Shown here: one piece after another, positions 52,187-60,325 of the stretch | How positions within the stretch are numbered: position 1 is the first letter of the stretch | How the letters are laid out: every line of letters starts with the position of its first letter | DNA from: Candidatus Omnitrophota bacterium | GTDB lineage: Bacteria; Omnitrophota; Gorgyraeia; S143-82 | Direction of reading: 5' to 3' | DNA length: 60,325 nt | Assembly: GCA_015494585.1 (NCBI GenBank) | Contig: WGAY01000046.1 | Span: forward strand, 1-60,325 | Translations under genes and position numbers: made by a program | Notes under the pieces: model-generated | Told to the model about the DNA's origin: nothing | The model's database searches: none | The model's input: only the letters and a program-made list of their open reading frames with translations

Positions 52187-53449
52187 CTATCGCCTCTTCC
52201 GCCTCCTCATAACCGTCATTGTCTCAATATGGCCAGTATTCGGGAAAAAGTCGAGGAAGTATACCTTCTCTATTTTATAAACCTCCTTTAATTCCAGCAA
52301 ATCTCTCCTTAACGTCATTGGGTCACAGGAGACATAAAACAGATTCCTTATCTTCCCATTCTTGCGCAAAAATTCCCTGACTGATCTGGAGAGCCCCTTT
52401 CTCGGAGGATCTACTATCACAGTATCTATTCTAGCGCGCATACGCCTGTCCTCAAAGATCTCCCAGGCAACCGAACCAGCAGAACCCAGCTTAAAAGAGA
52501 AATTGCCAAAGGTATTATATTCACTATTCACATCCAACGCCTTCTTGCAGATAGGGGCCTGCTCAACTCCGTAGACCCATCGAACCATATCAGACAGCGA
52601 CAGGCCCAACAAGCCCACTCCGCAGAATAAATCCAGTACAACCCTTGCATCAATCCGCATAGTCTCCTGCCTCAACAAGGACACAAGCCTTTCTGCCATC
52701 TCAGTATTTACCTGGAAAAAACCATCTCCATAGTAGCGGAAACGCCTGCCCGAAACCTCTTCCTCCAGCCAATCCCTCCCAACAAGCGGACGAACTGAAA
52801 GCCCTTTAATCCGCACCACACCCGCAAACCCAAGATCAGAAAATACGCTGACATCATCGCCGGACAATTCTCCATCACCTTTTACATATAGAATAAGCAA
52901 TACCTCACCATTCCTATTTACCCGAAACCCAATCCTTTCCAAGCTCATAGGCCCTTTCTCTTGCATCCGTCTTCTAACCAAGGCAAATTTTTCATTTATC
53001 TCCTTCCTGAGCAGTGCGCAGGACTCTACGTCAACAGTATTCCCCAATGCATCCCTATACCCAAATCTATTTTCATCCCAATCAATGTGAAAGACCGCCT
53101 TGTTGCGATAGTGAAAGATGGTGTTGGCTGGTTCAGAGAATATCTTCTGAGAATAAATACCCTTCAAGATTCCCGCAAGCTGGCGCAACTTCAATCTCAC
53201 CTGATAGGGATAATCGATCACCTGATAACCCGAACAAATGCGATAATGCAAGCACCTAGGATTAGTCCTATGGGAAGAAGGCCGAATTACGCGCAATAAT
53301 CTGGCCTCATCATAACTCTTGTGACGATGTATAAGCTCTGCCTCTATCAGCTCTCCATCTATCCCTTCGTCTACAAATACGGCTTTGCCTGAATCATCCT
53401 TGCAGAGGGCCTTACCCGGATATACAACATCCTTTACTATTAATTCCAT
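52187..53449 (-). CDS. rlmD: 23S rRNA (uracil-5-)-methyltransferase, RlmD/RumA-like
   Basis: TrmA-family SAM-dependent methyltransferase. It is 420 aa. N-terminal TRAM-like domain (VVYPGKALCKDDSGKAVFVDEG), the usual Fe-S region PRCLHYRICSGYQVIDYPYQ, SAM motif LDLFCGVGLLGLSL, IVDPPRKGLS and the catalytic-Cys YVSCDPMTLRRDL. In RlmD the Fe-S ligands are C-x5-C-x2-C and a later Cys; here the third ligand is Tyr75, so the cluster may be missing or altered. It lies between obg and murE. The exact target base (U1939, U747 or tRNA U54) is uncertain. Confidence 0.85.
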   Translation of the reverse strand: MELIVKDVVYPGKALCKDDSGKAVFVDEGIDGELIEAELIHRHKSYDEARLLRVIRPSSHRTNPRCLHYRICSGYQVIDYPYQVRLKLRQLAGILKGIYSQKIFSEPANTIFHYRNKAVFHIDWDENRFGYRDALGNTVDVESCALLRKEINEKFALVRRRMQEKGPMSLERIGFRVNRNGEVLLILYVKGDGELSGDDVSVFSDLGFAGVVRIKGLSVRPLVGRDWLEEEVSGRRFRYYGDGFFQVNTEMAERLVSLLRQETMRIDARVVLDLFCGVGLLGLSLSDMVRWVYGVEQAPICKKALDVNSEYNTFGNFSFKLGSAGSVAWEIFEDRRMRARIDTVIVDPPRKGLSRSVREFLRKNGKIRNLFYVSCDPMTLRRDLLELKEVYKIEKVYFLDFFPNTGHIETMTVMRRRKRR

Positions 53450-53464
53450 AACAAACCTTTGCTC

Positions 53465-54424
53465 TTACTCTTCCAACCTATTCCTTATCTCATCAATCAG
53501 TTTATCAATGCCCTCCCCAGTCCTGGCTGAGATTAAGACAGGGCGTTGATTGGTGCGGGCAATAAATTCATCGACAATACTATAATCCTCCAGCAGATCT
53601 ATTTTATTGAGGACCACAATCTGGGACTTCTCAAGAATAGAAGGATTGTATCTCCTCATCTCCTCTAGCAGTATAACATAGGCATCCCAGGCAGCTATCT
53701 CAGTCATCGGAGAGGCATCTATCAGATACACGAGTATTCTGGCCCTCTCTATGTGCCGCAGAAACTTATCTCCTAATCCCTTACCTTTATGTGCCCCCTC
53801 TATTATCCCCGGCATATCCGCAATTACCACATCCAAGTCTGCAAGCATCCCCAATACTGGATTTTTGGTAGTAAATGGATAGGCCCCAACAACCGAACCC
53901 GCACCAGTAAGGGCATTAAGCAGCGTAGACTTACCAGAGCTGGGCAGGCCAACTATACCAACATCTGCCAAGACCTTCAGTTCCAGATTAAGCTGGCGTT
54001 CCTGACCCTCACCAGGAGGCACAACAGAGTGATCCCTGGTATAGGCACTGCCAATCCCTCCTTTACCGCCACGGGCCACAACCACCTTCATCCCAGGGCT
54101 AGAAAGGTCCTTTAAGAGTTTGCCCGTAAGTGCATCCCTTACAAGAGTACCAACAGGGACGCGAATAATTAGATCCTCTGCATTCGCCCCATGCCTTTTA
54201 TTACTGCTTCCATGCTTTCCGTTATCTGCCTTAAAATGCTGTCTGAAGTGCAAGTGTCTGAGGGTATTTATAGAGGGATCGGCCTGAATAACAACATCCC
54301 CGCCCTTTCCACCGCATCCCCCATCAAAGCGGGGATAACGCATGTATTTATTCTTATACTTGCTGGGGCAGCCCCTGCCGCCATCGCCAGCCTTTACCCA
54401 TATTCGTACTTGGTCTATTGCCAT
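53465..54424 (-). CDS. obg: GTPase Obg/CgtA
   Basis: Essential GTPase of 50S assembly and stringent signalling. It is 319 aa. N-terminal glycine-rich OBG fold with GDGGRGCPSKYKNK and FDGGCGGKGGDVV; G domain with GLPSSGKSTLLNALTGAG, AYPFTTKNP, DMPGII and LNKIDL; the C-terminal OCT domain is absent, so the protein ends just after the SARTGEGIDKL motif. The start ATG overlaps the rpmA stop (TGATG). Part of the standard rplU-rpmA-obg block. Confidence 0.96.
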   Translation of the reverse strand: MAIDQVRIWVKAGDGGRGCPSKYKNKYMRYPRFDGGCGGKGGDVVIQADPSINTLRHLHFRQHFKADNGKHGSSNKRHGANAEDLIIRVPVGTLVRDALTGKLLKDLSSPGMKVVVARGGKGGIGSAYTRDHSVVPPGEGQERQLNLELKVLADVGIVGLPSSGKSTLLNALTGAGSVVGAYPFTTKNPVLGMLADLDVVIADMPGIIEGAHKGKGLGDKFLRHIERARILVYLIDASPMTEIAAWDAYVILLEEMRRYNPSILEKSQIVVLNKIDLLEDYSIVDEFIARTNQRPVLISARTGEGIDKLIDEIRNRLEE

Positions 54425-54669
54425 CAGGCAAGAGGCTCAACGGCTACAAGGCCAGGCTTTGGGAAAGAGACAACCCCATCTATCAGGGCAAAGAGGGTAT
54501 AATCCCCTCCCATACCTACATTCCTGCCGGGCTTAAACTTCGTTCCCCTCTGTCGGACTATTATCGTACCAGCCTTCACATACTGGCCACCGAATCTTTT
54601 TACTCCAAGAAATTTTGCCCTGGAATCGCGGCCATTTTTGGTACTACCCATTCCTTTCTTATGAGCCAT
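54424..54669 (-). CDS. rpmA: 50S ribosomal protein bL27
   Basis: Located at the peptidyl-transferase centre of the 50S subunit. It is 81 aa: [28 protein letters not shown], then [32 protein letters not shown]. The N-terminus is mature (no long extension cleaved as in Firmicutes). The gap upstream to rplU is 137 nt and contains a long imperfect inverted repeat. Confidence 0.97.
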   Translation of the reverse strand: MAHKKGMGSTKNGRDSRAKFLGVKRFGGQYVKAGTIIVRQRGTKFKPGRNVGMGGDYTLFALIDGVVSFPKPGLVAVEPLA

Positions 54670-54710
54670 AACTCACACCCCTTTCACCTTTATTTTTATT
54701 AAGAACGAAG

Positions 54711-54785
54711 AAGAAAGCATGGAGAATGAAGGGATTATTTTTCATAAAATATCTTAAGCTTCCCTCCTCATCCTTCATGCTTTTT
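54711..54785. repeat. Imperfect inverted repeat between rplU and rpmA
   Basis: AAAGCATGGAGAATGAAGGGA (54714-54734, as two adjoining halves) pairs with the reverse complement of TCCCTCCTCATCCTTCATGC at 54761-54785, with a spacer of 26 nt. It is inside the rplU-rpmA interval. On the minus strand it would form a large hairpin in the transcript, a possible mRNA-processing or differential-expression site. It is not recognised as a known element. Confidence 0.5.
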
Positions 54786-54806
54786 AACACTTTTTATTGC
54801 ACAACT

Positions 54807-55118
54807 TCATTTAGAAATCTTATTTATCTTCACTCTAGAAAGCCTCTGTCTGTGCCCATTTTTTACACGATATTTATGCCTTCGCCTGTATTTAAATACG
54901 ATTACCTTCTTACCTTTTCTCTGTTCCTCCAGAGTCGCCTTTACTTCCATCCCTTCTATATAAGGGCTACCTACATGTATCTTCTGTCCATCTGAATACA
55001 GCAACACCTTATCAAAGATAACAAGGGAACCCTCTTCCCCATCTATTTTCTCCACATCCAGCACACTGCCTTCCTCTACCTTATATTGCTTTCCACCCCA
55101 TTCCACAACCGCATACAT
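54807..55118 (-). CDS. rplU: 50S ribosomal protein bL21
   Basis: Component of the 50S subunit binding 23S rRNA. It is 103 aa: MYAVVEWGGKQYKVEEGSVL, then VGSPYIEGMEVKATL, FKYRRRHKYRVKNGHRQRLSRVKINKI. ATG at 55118 is preceded by AAGGAGG. A small hairpin and a strong promoter lie upstream. First gene of the rplU-rpmA-obg-rlmD-murE-murF group. Confidence 0.97.
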   Translation of the reverse strand: MYAVVEWGGKQYKVEEGSVLDVEKIDGEEGSLVIFDKVLLYSDGQKIHVGSPYIEGMEVKATLEEQRKGKKVIVFKYRRRHKYRVKNGHRQRLSRVKINKISK

Positions 55119-55135
55119 AATAAAACCTCCTTAAA

Positions 55136-55162
55136 TATCCATTTATATATAGAGCATGGATA
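55136..55162 (-). other. Small hairpin just upstream of the rplU ribosome-binding site
   Basis: TATCCAT pairs with ATGGATA across a 13-nt loop; in the mRNA it ends about 3 nt before the AAGGAGG of rplU. It could modulate L21 translation. This is weak, from pairing alone, with an AT-rich stem. Confidence 0.4.
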
Positions 55163-55230
55163 ATAAAAATCTCTTCCTACCTTATCCTCAATTTTTAAAA
55201 CCTTCTCTTAATCTTAAACTTAATTTTAGA

Positions 55231-55259
55231 ATTGTAAACAATTCCTAGAGAATCGTCAA
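55231..55259 (-). promoter_or_regulatory. Promoter of rplU-rpmA-obg operon
   Basis: TTGACG (55254-55259), 17-bp spacer and TACAAT (55231-55236) on the minus strand, between tRNA-Arg(TCT) and rplU. The leader before rplU is about 105 nt. Confidence 0.7.
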
Positions 55260-55276
55260 GGACTAAATTAATAATA

Positions 55277-55350
55277 CGTCCCCGGAGGGATTCGAACCCC
55301 CGACACGCGGCTTAGAAGGCCGCTGCTCTATCCTACTGAGCTACGGGGAC
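55277..55350 (-). tRNA. tRNA-Arg(TCT)
   Basis: Minus strand. Acceptor GTCCCCG pairs with CGGGGAC, discriminator G, anticodon stem GCGGC/GCCGC around CTTCTAA giving anticodon TCT, T arm CGGGGGTTCGAATCCCTCC. CCA is not encoded. It lies 10 nt after tRNA-Pro, same strand, so the pair is probably one transcript. Confidence 0.95.
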
Positions 55351-55360
55351 ATAATCAAAA

Positions 55361-55436
55361 TCGGGGAGGTGGGATTCGAACCCACGACCCCCTGCTCCCA
55401 AAGCAGGTACTCTAAACCAAACTGAGCCACTCCCCG
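55361..55436 (-). tRNA. tRNA-Pro(TGG)
   Basis: Minus strand. Acceptor CGGGGAG pairs with CTCCCCG (C at position 1, as usual for bacterial tRNA-Pro), discriminator A, anticodon stem CCTGC/GCAGG around TTTGGGA giving anticodon TGG, T arm GTGGGTTCGAATCCCAC. CCA is not encoded. It is the 5' member of the tRNA-Pro/tRNA-Arg pair; repeat copy B starts 20 bp upstream. Confidence 0.95.
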
Positions 55437-55455
55437 ATAAACAGAAATAAACCCA

Positions 55456-55833
55456 GATTATGCATTATTATGCATGAGAATTCTTTATCTTCCATCGCCC
55501 TGTTAATCAAACCTCTCTTTCCTAATCCAAATATAACTCAAATCTAAAATCTCAAAAGTCAAATCCACAGCTTAAAACCTTAAATCTCTTTATTTTATCC
55601 TTTCTTTTCTCTTCATCGTCAGCTGAGCTGCCAATTCTTGCACTCCGATTTTGCCTTCCTTAACTCCGCTTTTTCTGTATCCCATGTTAAAAATAGTTTT
55701 GAGCTTTAAGTTGTGGTTTTTAGTTTTGACTTTTGAGTTTTTAGTTTAACCGCATGGTGAATTCTTATTTTTAGCTTTTCCTATTGTCCTACATCATCAT
55801 ATTTTAATTCCCTATTGTACAATTTGGGTTAAA
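55456..55833. repeat. Dispersed repeat, copy B (about 378 bp)
   Basis: Highly similar to copy A over its whole length, especially from the central CGTCAGCTGAGCTGCC block to TTTTTAGCTTTTCCTATTGTCC. Copy B has a duplicated ATGCATTATT-type unit at its low-coordinate end. Inverted arms lie at about 55534-55590 and 55691-55748. The mini frame at 55590-55685 (minus strand) is 31 codons, cut short relative to copy A's 45 by small indels. It sits between tRNA-Pro and the pilX-like gene. The conserved sequence versus flanking divergence suggests recent spread or gene conversion. Confidence 0.8.
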
Positions 55834-55903
55834 TAATTACACCAAGCCTATAAAGGGTAACAAAGACTTACATCTGTTGTCAATAACCTTTTTTACTCAT
55901 ACC

Positions 55904-58900
55904 CTAATAAGGGTGCTTATTATACATCGTCGGATCCTTCTCCACAAAATAGGCAGAGAGACCAACGTAAGACAGGTCTCCAGGTGGAAGTCCATTAGAA
56001 TAATCGTGTGCCGCATAGGTCAGAGGGGGGTTGGCATTAATAGAACCACTAAATACAGTCTTATTATAATCATATGACCATCTGTTCCAGTCTCTATACT
56101 GTTTCGAAACAACATGGGGGAACATCCCTTCTATGCGCACAGAGGCAGGATTGCTATATTCATCATCTCCTCCAAACCATGACCAGTTCTCTATATATCT
56201 TATTGTATCCCCCCTATATTCCCCACTAACAATAGCGGCATTAATTACGACTTGACGATTATCTGCATCATCTTTAACCGCCACCATTGCAGGGACTAAT
56301 CCATAATCGGTCTGCCATTCATATTCATCAGGCTCTATCTTTCCATCCCCATCTAAATCCACTGGAACCTTCGTTGCAGTCAAAGGATTTCGAGAAACTT
56401 TAAAATAATAGTTTATCTTGGACTCAAGGTCCTCTACTCTCTCCTTTGAAGGATCGAATTGTTTATCCAGATAGTTTTCAAGTAAACCTTCATCGGGGGC
56501 GCCGTATTTTCTGTCCCGTTCACTTATCTTTGCAGTATAGAATTCCTTTACCGCATCTCTAATGGCCTCCAGTTTCTTGTTATACAATTCTTCTGAATCC
56601 TTATTCGGATCAGGCCAATAACTGGTATTCCTGGGAAGACCCAACTTGGACTTCACATAATCACTCAGATATCTATTCCAACCTCTATAGGGCTTAACTG
56701 GTTCGCCATAGGCAGGCACATATTCTGGGGCCTTAAAGTCCTTTGAAAGGACATATACATCACCATCGGTTACTATTGCTACTGGCTCGTATTGCTGTTC
56801 TTCCTCTCCATATTGATAGTTCAGGTCTCCCTGAATCATCACAGACTGAGGAGTTGCAATAGTAAGCCCTCCTTCTCGTGGAATCTCCTCCCCATTTACG
56901 ATTCGTACGGCTGTATCGTACCAATTATCTTCACCCGGTGGCTTTACGTCTATCCATATCACACCATTTATAGCATCATCTATATTGGGTATATCGTTTT
57001 TAAGTTCCTCTAGGTCGATCGTATATGCCGTAACTCTCCTTTCTCCATTTGTTGCATTTCCAGTGATAAAATTATCCTTGCTCAACCAGTCAGGCAGCTC
57101 GTTCATATTCCTACTATCCTTGTCATAGACCATATGGCCTCTAATATATATGCGAAAATGCTGTCTTCTATCATCACCCCTTTCATAGCCAACCCATATA
57201 CCATCTTCTTTTGCCTGATATGGAAGAGTTGTTCTCAATTCCACTGGCTCAAGAGTAACAGCACCCGTGCTGCCCTCTTTTATCACACCTGTTAGATCAA
57301 CAATACCATTTCTACCATGTTCAAAATCTATATCATCCGGTGTATATTTCCCTTCAATCCAATCCTTAAACCTCTGGGCATGTGGACCAAAGCCAGTATT
57401 TAAGGCATTAAACCCATCATATTCAGGGTATCCAAATTCCGGAAATTCTGCATCTCCTCTATAATAACCATTCTCAATATAATTCCTGAGTTTTTCGGGG
57501 ATATCACTATAATGTCTCTTCCTAAACATACTTGCCCAGAGCTTCTGTTCTTTCGCCACATTATACGTTACTTCATGCGGAATGTAGTCCACTATCACCT
57601 TCTTCTTCAAACCAGGATCGTATTCATATACAGGCTCATTATATATAACATATTTGGTGCTCTCATCCACTGGTATTGTCGCGGTCTTGATGTTGCCAGT
57701 TTCGTCTATATACTTCATCGTAATTGTATCATCTGTGGTCTGCTTTCCATCAAAGACCTCAGCTACTTCAGCATTCGCTGGATTAGAAGTAAATTCCCAT
57801 ACAATATTTCCCTGTTTATCTATCTTTACAGAACCATCCTCATTTCTAGCCTTTCTAAACAGGCGCACATATCTAACTGGCTTCTCTCCTTCTCCTGCCC
57901 CAACTTCATCGTGATCTTTATCTTTATATATATCAAACTTGTAATTTATCGGATCACTTTTGCTACTCCCAAAGATCAACACTGGTGTCCTGACAGTTAC
58001 AGAACTATTACCGCCTAAGTCCAATTTATCGCCCATCACACTTTGGTCAAAGTGGAAATCAGCATATCCCCAGGCACGCTTTGCTCCCCTACCAATAAGG
58101 GATGAAGGCCACCACCTTTGCCATCTATCTGTCCCATTTCCAGGCCTCAAAGAACTTTCACCAGAAACATGACTGTAATAATATCCTCCAGAACGATACC
58201 CTCTATAAAATTCATCGTTTATCATAGGGAAATAGCCAAGGCCATCCAACTGAGCGTCGTTTTTAGATAAACCATTTGCCTGGGCATTGTAGAGCCAGTA
58301 ATCCCCCTCATAAGGTGGATACTTATTATCAGTTACCACGTATATTCTACCTGCTGAATTTGTACTTAACATTGGGACATTAACAAAACGTGTATGACCC
58401 GCAAATCTTATATCTCCATTCACATATATACTACCTATTCCTTTACCATCAAAGGTAATATTCCCAAAAGTATGTCCTCTATTATAAAAATGGAAAAATT
58501 CAAGCAAACTGCCATAGACCATACTGGCCCTGACAACCCTTACAATTCCATTAACCTGAGCCAGAGAAACAGCCCAGATAGTATCATTCTCATCTTTATA
58601 CACACGCACCCTGACCCTATCATCACCTAATGGAAGATAATCTCCATTTTCATCTATCATGGCCCCCTTTATCTTGGGGTTGTGCGGTCCGGGCAAACGC
58701 ACCAAAGACTCACCATCCACCCCAATCTCATGCGTAAACCAATCTGACCCCTGTTCTCTCATCTCTGCATAGGCCAGTGCAAGACCTTCCTCAGCCAGGT
58801 ACAGCGCATCTTCAGCAGATTCTACAGTATCCGTAAACTTCTTCTGGGATATATTCATCTGAAACAACAAAGCACCTGCAAAGACTGCCACAACAAGGAG

Positions 58901-58954
58901 TATTAGCGCAAAAGGTATCAGCATCATTCCTCTTCTATTATGAAATACCTTCAC
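55904..58954 (-). CDS. Large PilX-like minor pilin / type IV pilus-associated protein with EF-hand
   Basis: A 1016-aa protein. The N-terminus (RRGMMLIPFALILLVVAVFAGALLF) is a pilin-type leader and helix, with Pro in place of the Glu at position +5, as is typical of PilX/GspK-like minor pilins. The remaining chain is a large, mostly beta, exported domain with many Tyr, Trp and Gly. At residues 866-877 there is a canonical EF-hand/dockerin-type calcium loop (DLDGDGKIEPDE) that could regulate tip function. The gene ends the run of three prepilin genes (PilV-, PilW-, PilX-like) that set up the type IV pilus tip. The stop at 55904 is about 70 bp beyond repeat copy B. Size is several times larger than normal PilX (about 200 aa). 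Confidence 0.75.
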   Translation of the reverse strand: MKVFHNRRGMMLIPFALILLVVAVFAGALLFQMNISQKKFTDTVESAEDALYLAEEGLALAYAEMREQGSDWFTHEIGVDGESLVRLPGPHNPKIKGAMIDENGDYLPLGDDRVRVRVYKDENDTIWAVSLAQVNGIVRVVRASMVYGSLLEFFHFYNRGHTFGNITFDGKGIGSIYVNGDIRFAGHTRFVNVPMLSTNSAGRIYVVTDNKYPPYEGDYWLYNAQANGLSKNDAQLDGLGYFPMINDEFYRGYRSGGYYYSHVSGESSLRPGNGTDRWQRWWPSSLIGRGAKRAWGYADFHFDQSVMGDKLDLGGNSSVTVRTPVLIFGSSKSDPINYKFDIYKDKDHDEVGAGEGEKPVRYVRLFRKARNEDGSVKIDKQGNIVWEFTSNPANAEVAEVFDGKQTTDDTITMKYIDETGNIKTATIPVDESTKYVIYNEPVYEYDPGLKKKVIVDYIPHEVTYNVAKEQKLWASMFRKRHYSDIPEKLRNYIENGYYRGDAEFPEFGYPEYDGFNALNTGFGPHAQRFKDWIEGKYTPDDIDFEHGRNGIVDLTGVIKEGSTGAVTLEPVELRTTLPYQAKEDGIWVGYERGDDRRQHFRIYIRGHMVYDKDSRNMNELPDWLSKDNFITGNATNGERRVTAYTIDLEELKNDIPNIDDAINGVIWIDVKPPGEDNWYDTAVRIVNGEEIPREGGLTIATPQSVMIQGDLNYQYGEEEQQYEPVAIVTDGDVYVLSKDFKAPEYVPAYGEPVKPYRGWNRYLSDYVKSKLGLPRNTSYWPDPNKDSEELYNKKLEAIRDAVKEFYTAKISERDRKYGAPDEGLLENYLDKQFDPSKERVEDLESKINYYFKVSRNPLTATKVPVDLDGDGKIEPDEYEWQTDYGLVPAMVAVKDDADNRQVVINAAIVSGEYRGDTIRYIENWSWFGGDDEYSNPASVRIEGMFPHVVSKQYRDWNRWSYDYNKTVFSGSINANPPLTYAAHDYSNGLPPGDLSYVGLSAYFVEKDPTMYNKHPY

Positions 58955-58976
58955 AATACACCTCCCAGATTTAACC

Positions 58977-59588
58977 TCAAGGGCCCCTTAGCTTCACCTG
59001 AAACACCTTCTTAAAATCTACATTATTCGAACCAATCTCAAAGTGTATCACCCGTGGCAAATAATCTTTCTCATATTTACCAGTCGTATCCAGCCCTTTG
59101 ACTAGAAAAGTGGCATCATGTACTAATATCTCTTTAACCAATAAAGCACTTTTAGCCGGCTCTCCACTCCATATCTCACGTACCAGATCGCTATTGCCAT
59201 CGAGCCTTATCCGTATCCATCTACCCACTACATTACCATCCCCCCAATAACTGGTACCATCTTCAACAGAGGCAATCTGTCCAGTCAATGGATCAGGGGT
59301 TAATAGCTGATATTGAATCTCCGTATCTCCACTTATCTCAAGTGGGTGATAAATGGTATTCAAAGGATCCTTCTTAGAAGTCCTAACCATATCAAAATAT
59401 ACCTTATCCGCCGCCTGTTCCACCTCATGTAAAACCATCATCTCCTCAGTGAGAGAATTCATAGTATGGCTAAAGAAGTAGATCATCCCAACTATACTAC
59501 CTGAAATAATCACCGCAATCGTAGTCGATAACAAAAGCTCAATCAGCGTAAGCCCTTTTCTCTTTTTCAGTTTAAAAACATGTTCCAT
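58977..59588 (-). CDS. PilW-like minor prepilin
   Basis: A 203-aa protein with a class III prepilin leader: KKRKG, cleavage before Leu, and LTLIELLLSTTIAVIISGSIVGMIYFF (Glu at +5 present). After processing by PilD it would join the type IV pilus tip with PilV and PilX. The ectodomain is beta-rich with conserved Gly and Tyr. The gene lies 22 nt upstream of the pilX-like gene and 11 nt after the pilV-like gene, so all three are co-transcribed. Confidence 0.85.
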   Translation of the reverse strand: MEHVFKLKKRKGLTLIELLLSTTIAVIISGSIVGMIYFFSHTMNSLTEEMMVLHEVEQAADKVYFDMVRTSKKDPLNTIYHPLEISGDTEIQYQLLTPDPLTGQIASVEDGTSYWGDGNVVGRWIRIRLDGNSDLVREIWSGEPAKSALLVKEILVHDATFLVKGLDTTGKYEKDYLPRVIHFEIGSNNVDFKKVFQVKLRGP

Positions 59589-59599
59589 AATCCATCCTC

Positions 59600-60325
59600 T
59601 TAAAGCACGGGCGCCAGTACCGTCTCTATCTCAACTGGAGCCTTCAGGATCCTATTCCAGCCATTATAACCATACCAATCCTCCAGCCAGTATTCCCAGA
59701 CCTTACCTCTATTTGAGCTTATCCTCCTCTCACTCCAATCCAATTGACCATTGAAATTCGTATCCCCACCGTAGATGATGTCTCCATCCCTCCAGTAAAC
59801 AATCACCTTAACTATAATCGCCCAATCCCTCTCAGCACCGCTAGTCATTTTTATCTTTCGCATATATACCCGCACCCAACCCTCTTCAAGGCCCATTGGA
59901 TCGAAATATTCCTTCTTATAAGGATCAATATCATTACACAACCTATCCACGCTATTACTAGTCTGTCCTCTCTTTGCTTCAATGATTGCATTCTCCCCTT
60001 TCAGTGGATTGCCTGCTGCATCATAGCCCTTAAATCGATAAGCATATCCATCAAAATAACCATTATTCATACACAACCACAATATATGGTGAAACTGCAT
60101 CCGTCTTAAGCCCTCTATCTCCTGGACCGCTATCTGCCAGGCCCTCTCCCTCTGATTGATATAGCGGGTAAGCCTTTGACTACTGATATACAGCTGAAAA
60201 CTACTGGCAATCGCCACCGCCAAGAGGGCCATACCTATCATTACCTCAATAAGAGAAAAACCGCATTTACCGAACTGAGAGGTCAGCTTTTTATATTCAA
60301 CAAACTTGCAAATACACATATACAC
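59600..60325 (-). CDS. PilV-like minor prepilin (5' end at the window edge)
   Basis: The frame is open through the last base of the window (241 codons), so the true start may be further upstream; ATG at 60319 is possible. A prepilin leader reads FGKCG, cleavage before Phe, and FSLIEVMIGMALLAVAIASSFQLY, with Glu at +5, typical of PilV/GspI. The ectodomain has few recognisable motifs. It precedes the PilW- and PilX-like genes. Tip minor pilins prime pilus assembly and often affect DNA uptake and adhesion, and this genome also has com-type genes. Confidence 0.8.
   Translation of the reverse strand: MYMCICKFVEYKKLTSQFGKCGFSLIEVMIGMALLAVAIASSFQLYISSQRLTRYINQRERAWQIAVQEIEGLRRMQFHHILWLCMNNGYFDGYAYRFKGYDAAGNPLKGENAIIEAKRGQTSNSVDRLCNDIDPYKKEYFDPMGLEEGWVRVYMRKIKMTSGAERDWAIIVKVIVYWRDGDIIYGGDTNFNGQLDWSERRISSNRGKVWEYWLEDWYGYNGWNRILKAPVEIETVLAPVL

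Noticed and set aside
1-60325. CRISPR array, prophage or insertion sequence
   Set aside because: No regularly spaced repeats, no transposase, integrase or phage structural genes were seen; the only repeats are the dispersed element and its relic.

Overview
The window looks like a stretch of chromosome from an uncultured, probably diderm bacterium. Almost every gene is on the minus strand. The tRNAs, ribosomal proteins, cell-wall enzymes (a MurE with the DNPR motif typical of meso-diaminopimelate ligases) and type IV pilus minor pilins are of bacterial type. The tyrA-cmk fusion, a giant exported protein of 1880 residues and a minor-pilin operon ending in a 1016-residue PilX-like protein would fit Omnitrophota or a neighbouring PVC-type lineage. 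That placement is inference from gene content only. Base composition is moderate, coding density is high, and many genes overlap by 1 to 40 bases.

Layout, low to high coordinates (mostly minus strand, so transcription runs from high to low). (1) 0-10.4 kb: NrnA-like phosphoesterase (cut by the window edge), rbfA, the giant putative metalloprotease, a NUDIX hydrolase, tRNA-Leu(CAG) on the plus strand, a PfkB sugar kinase, a reduced competence locus (comEC core plus a 59-aa ComEA-like protein) and a 55-aa coiled-coil protein. (2) 10.4-10.9 kb: a gene-poor patch with a repeat relic and a short AAA-ATPase relic. (3) 10.9-17.8 kb: a probable operon starting with tRNA-Ser(GGA), then ilvD, ilvE, an ankyrin protein, a ferritin-like/VIT membrane protein, gcvT and gcvH. 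(4) 17.9-21.5 kb: a plus-strand TPR gene convergent with murD-ftsW, then hsp20 with a CIRCE-overlapped promoter. (5) 21.5-25.7 kb: plsC, tyrA-cmk fusion, a 47-aa zinc ribbon, lepB, leuB. (6) 25.8-35.9 kb: a tightly packed run rseP-ispG-pyrK-pyrD-rarA-DUF58-BatD-like-mnmE-recG. (7) 36-41.7 kb: argS-nrdR-proS-birA-rsmE-rdgB-tRNA-Arg(CCG). (8) 41.7-49.2 kb: glmU-prs-rplY-GH94 phosphorylase-like gene-glmS. (9) 49.2-49.55 kb: copy A of a dispersed repeat. (10) 49.5-55.4 kb: tRNA-Pro(TGG), tRNA-Arg(TCT), then rplU-rpmA-obg-rlmD-murE-murF. (11) 55.46-55.83 kb: copy B of the repeat. (12) 55.9-60.3 kb: minor pilin genes of PilV, PilW and PilX type.

How the genes work together: peptidoglycan precursor supply is spread over several operons (glmS and glmU for UDP-GlcNAc; murE, murF, murD for the peptide stem; ftsW for septal synthesis). 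glmU and glmS flank prs, rplY and a glycoside phosphorylase-like gene, suggesting co-regulated sugar-phosphate metabolism. Branched-chain amino acid synthesis is represented by ilvD, ilvE and leuB, pyrimidine synthesis by pyrK-pyrD, glycine cleavage by gcvT-gcvH (no gcvP here), and translation by four aminoacyl-synthetase or modification genes plus five tRNAs.

Most notable: a near-identical dispersed element of about 375 bp with long internal inverted arms (two copies and one relic), the tyrA-cmk fusion, the giant HELGH protein with an internal twin-arginine-like segment, a prolyl-tRNA synthetase in which the editing insertion is replaced by a small two-CxxC module, and CIRCE-like operators at hsp20. 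I saw no complete insertion sequence, CRISPR array or phage block, and no obviously new defence system.
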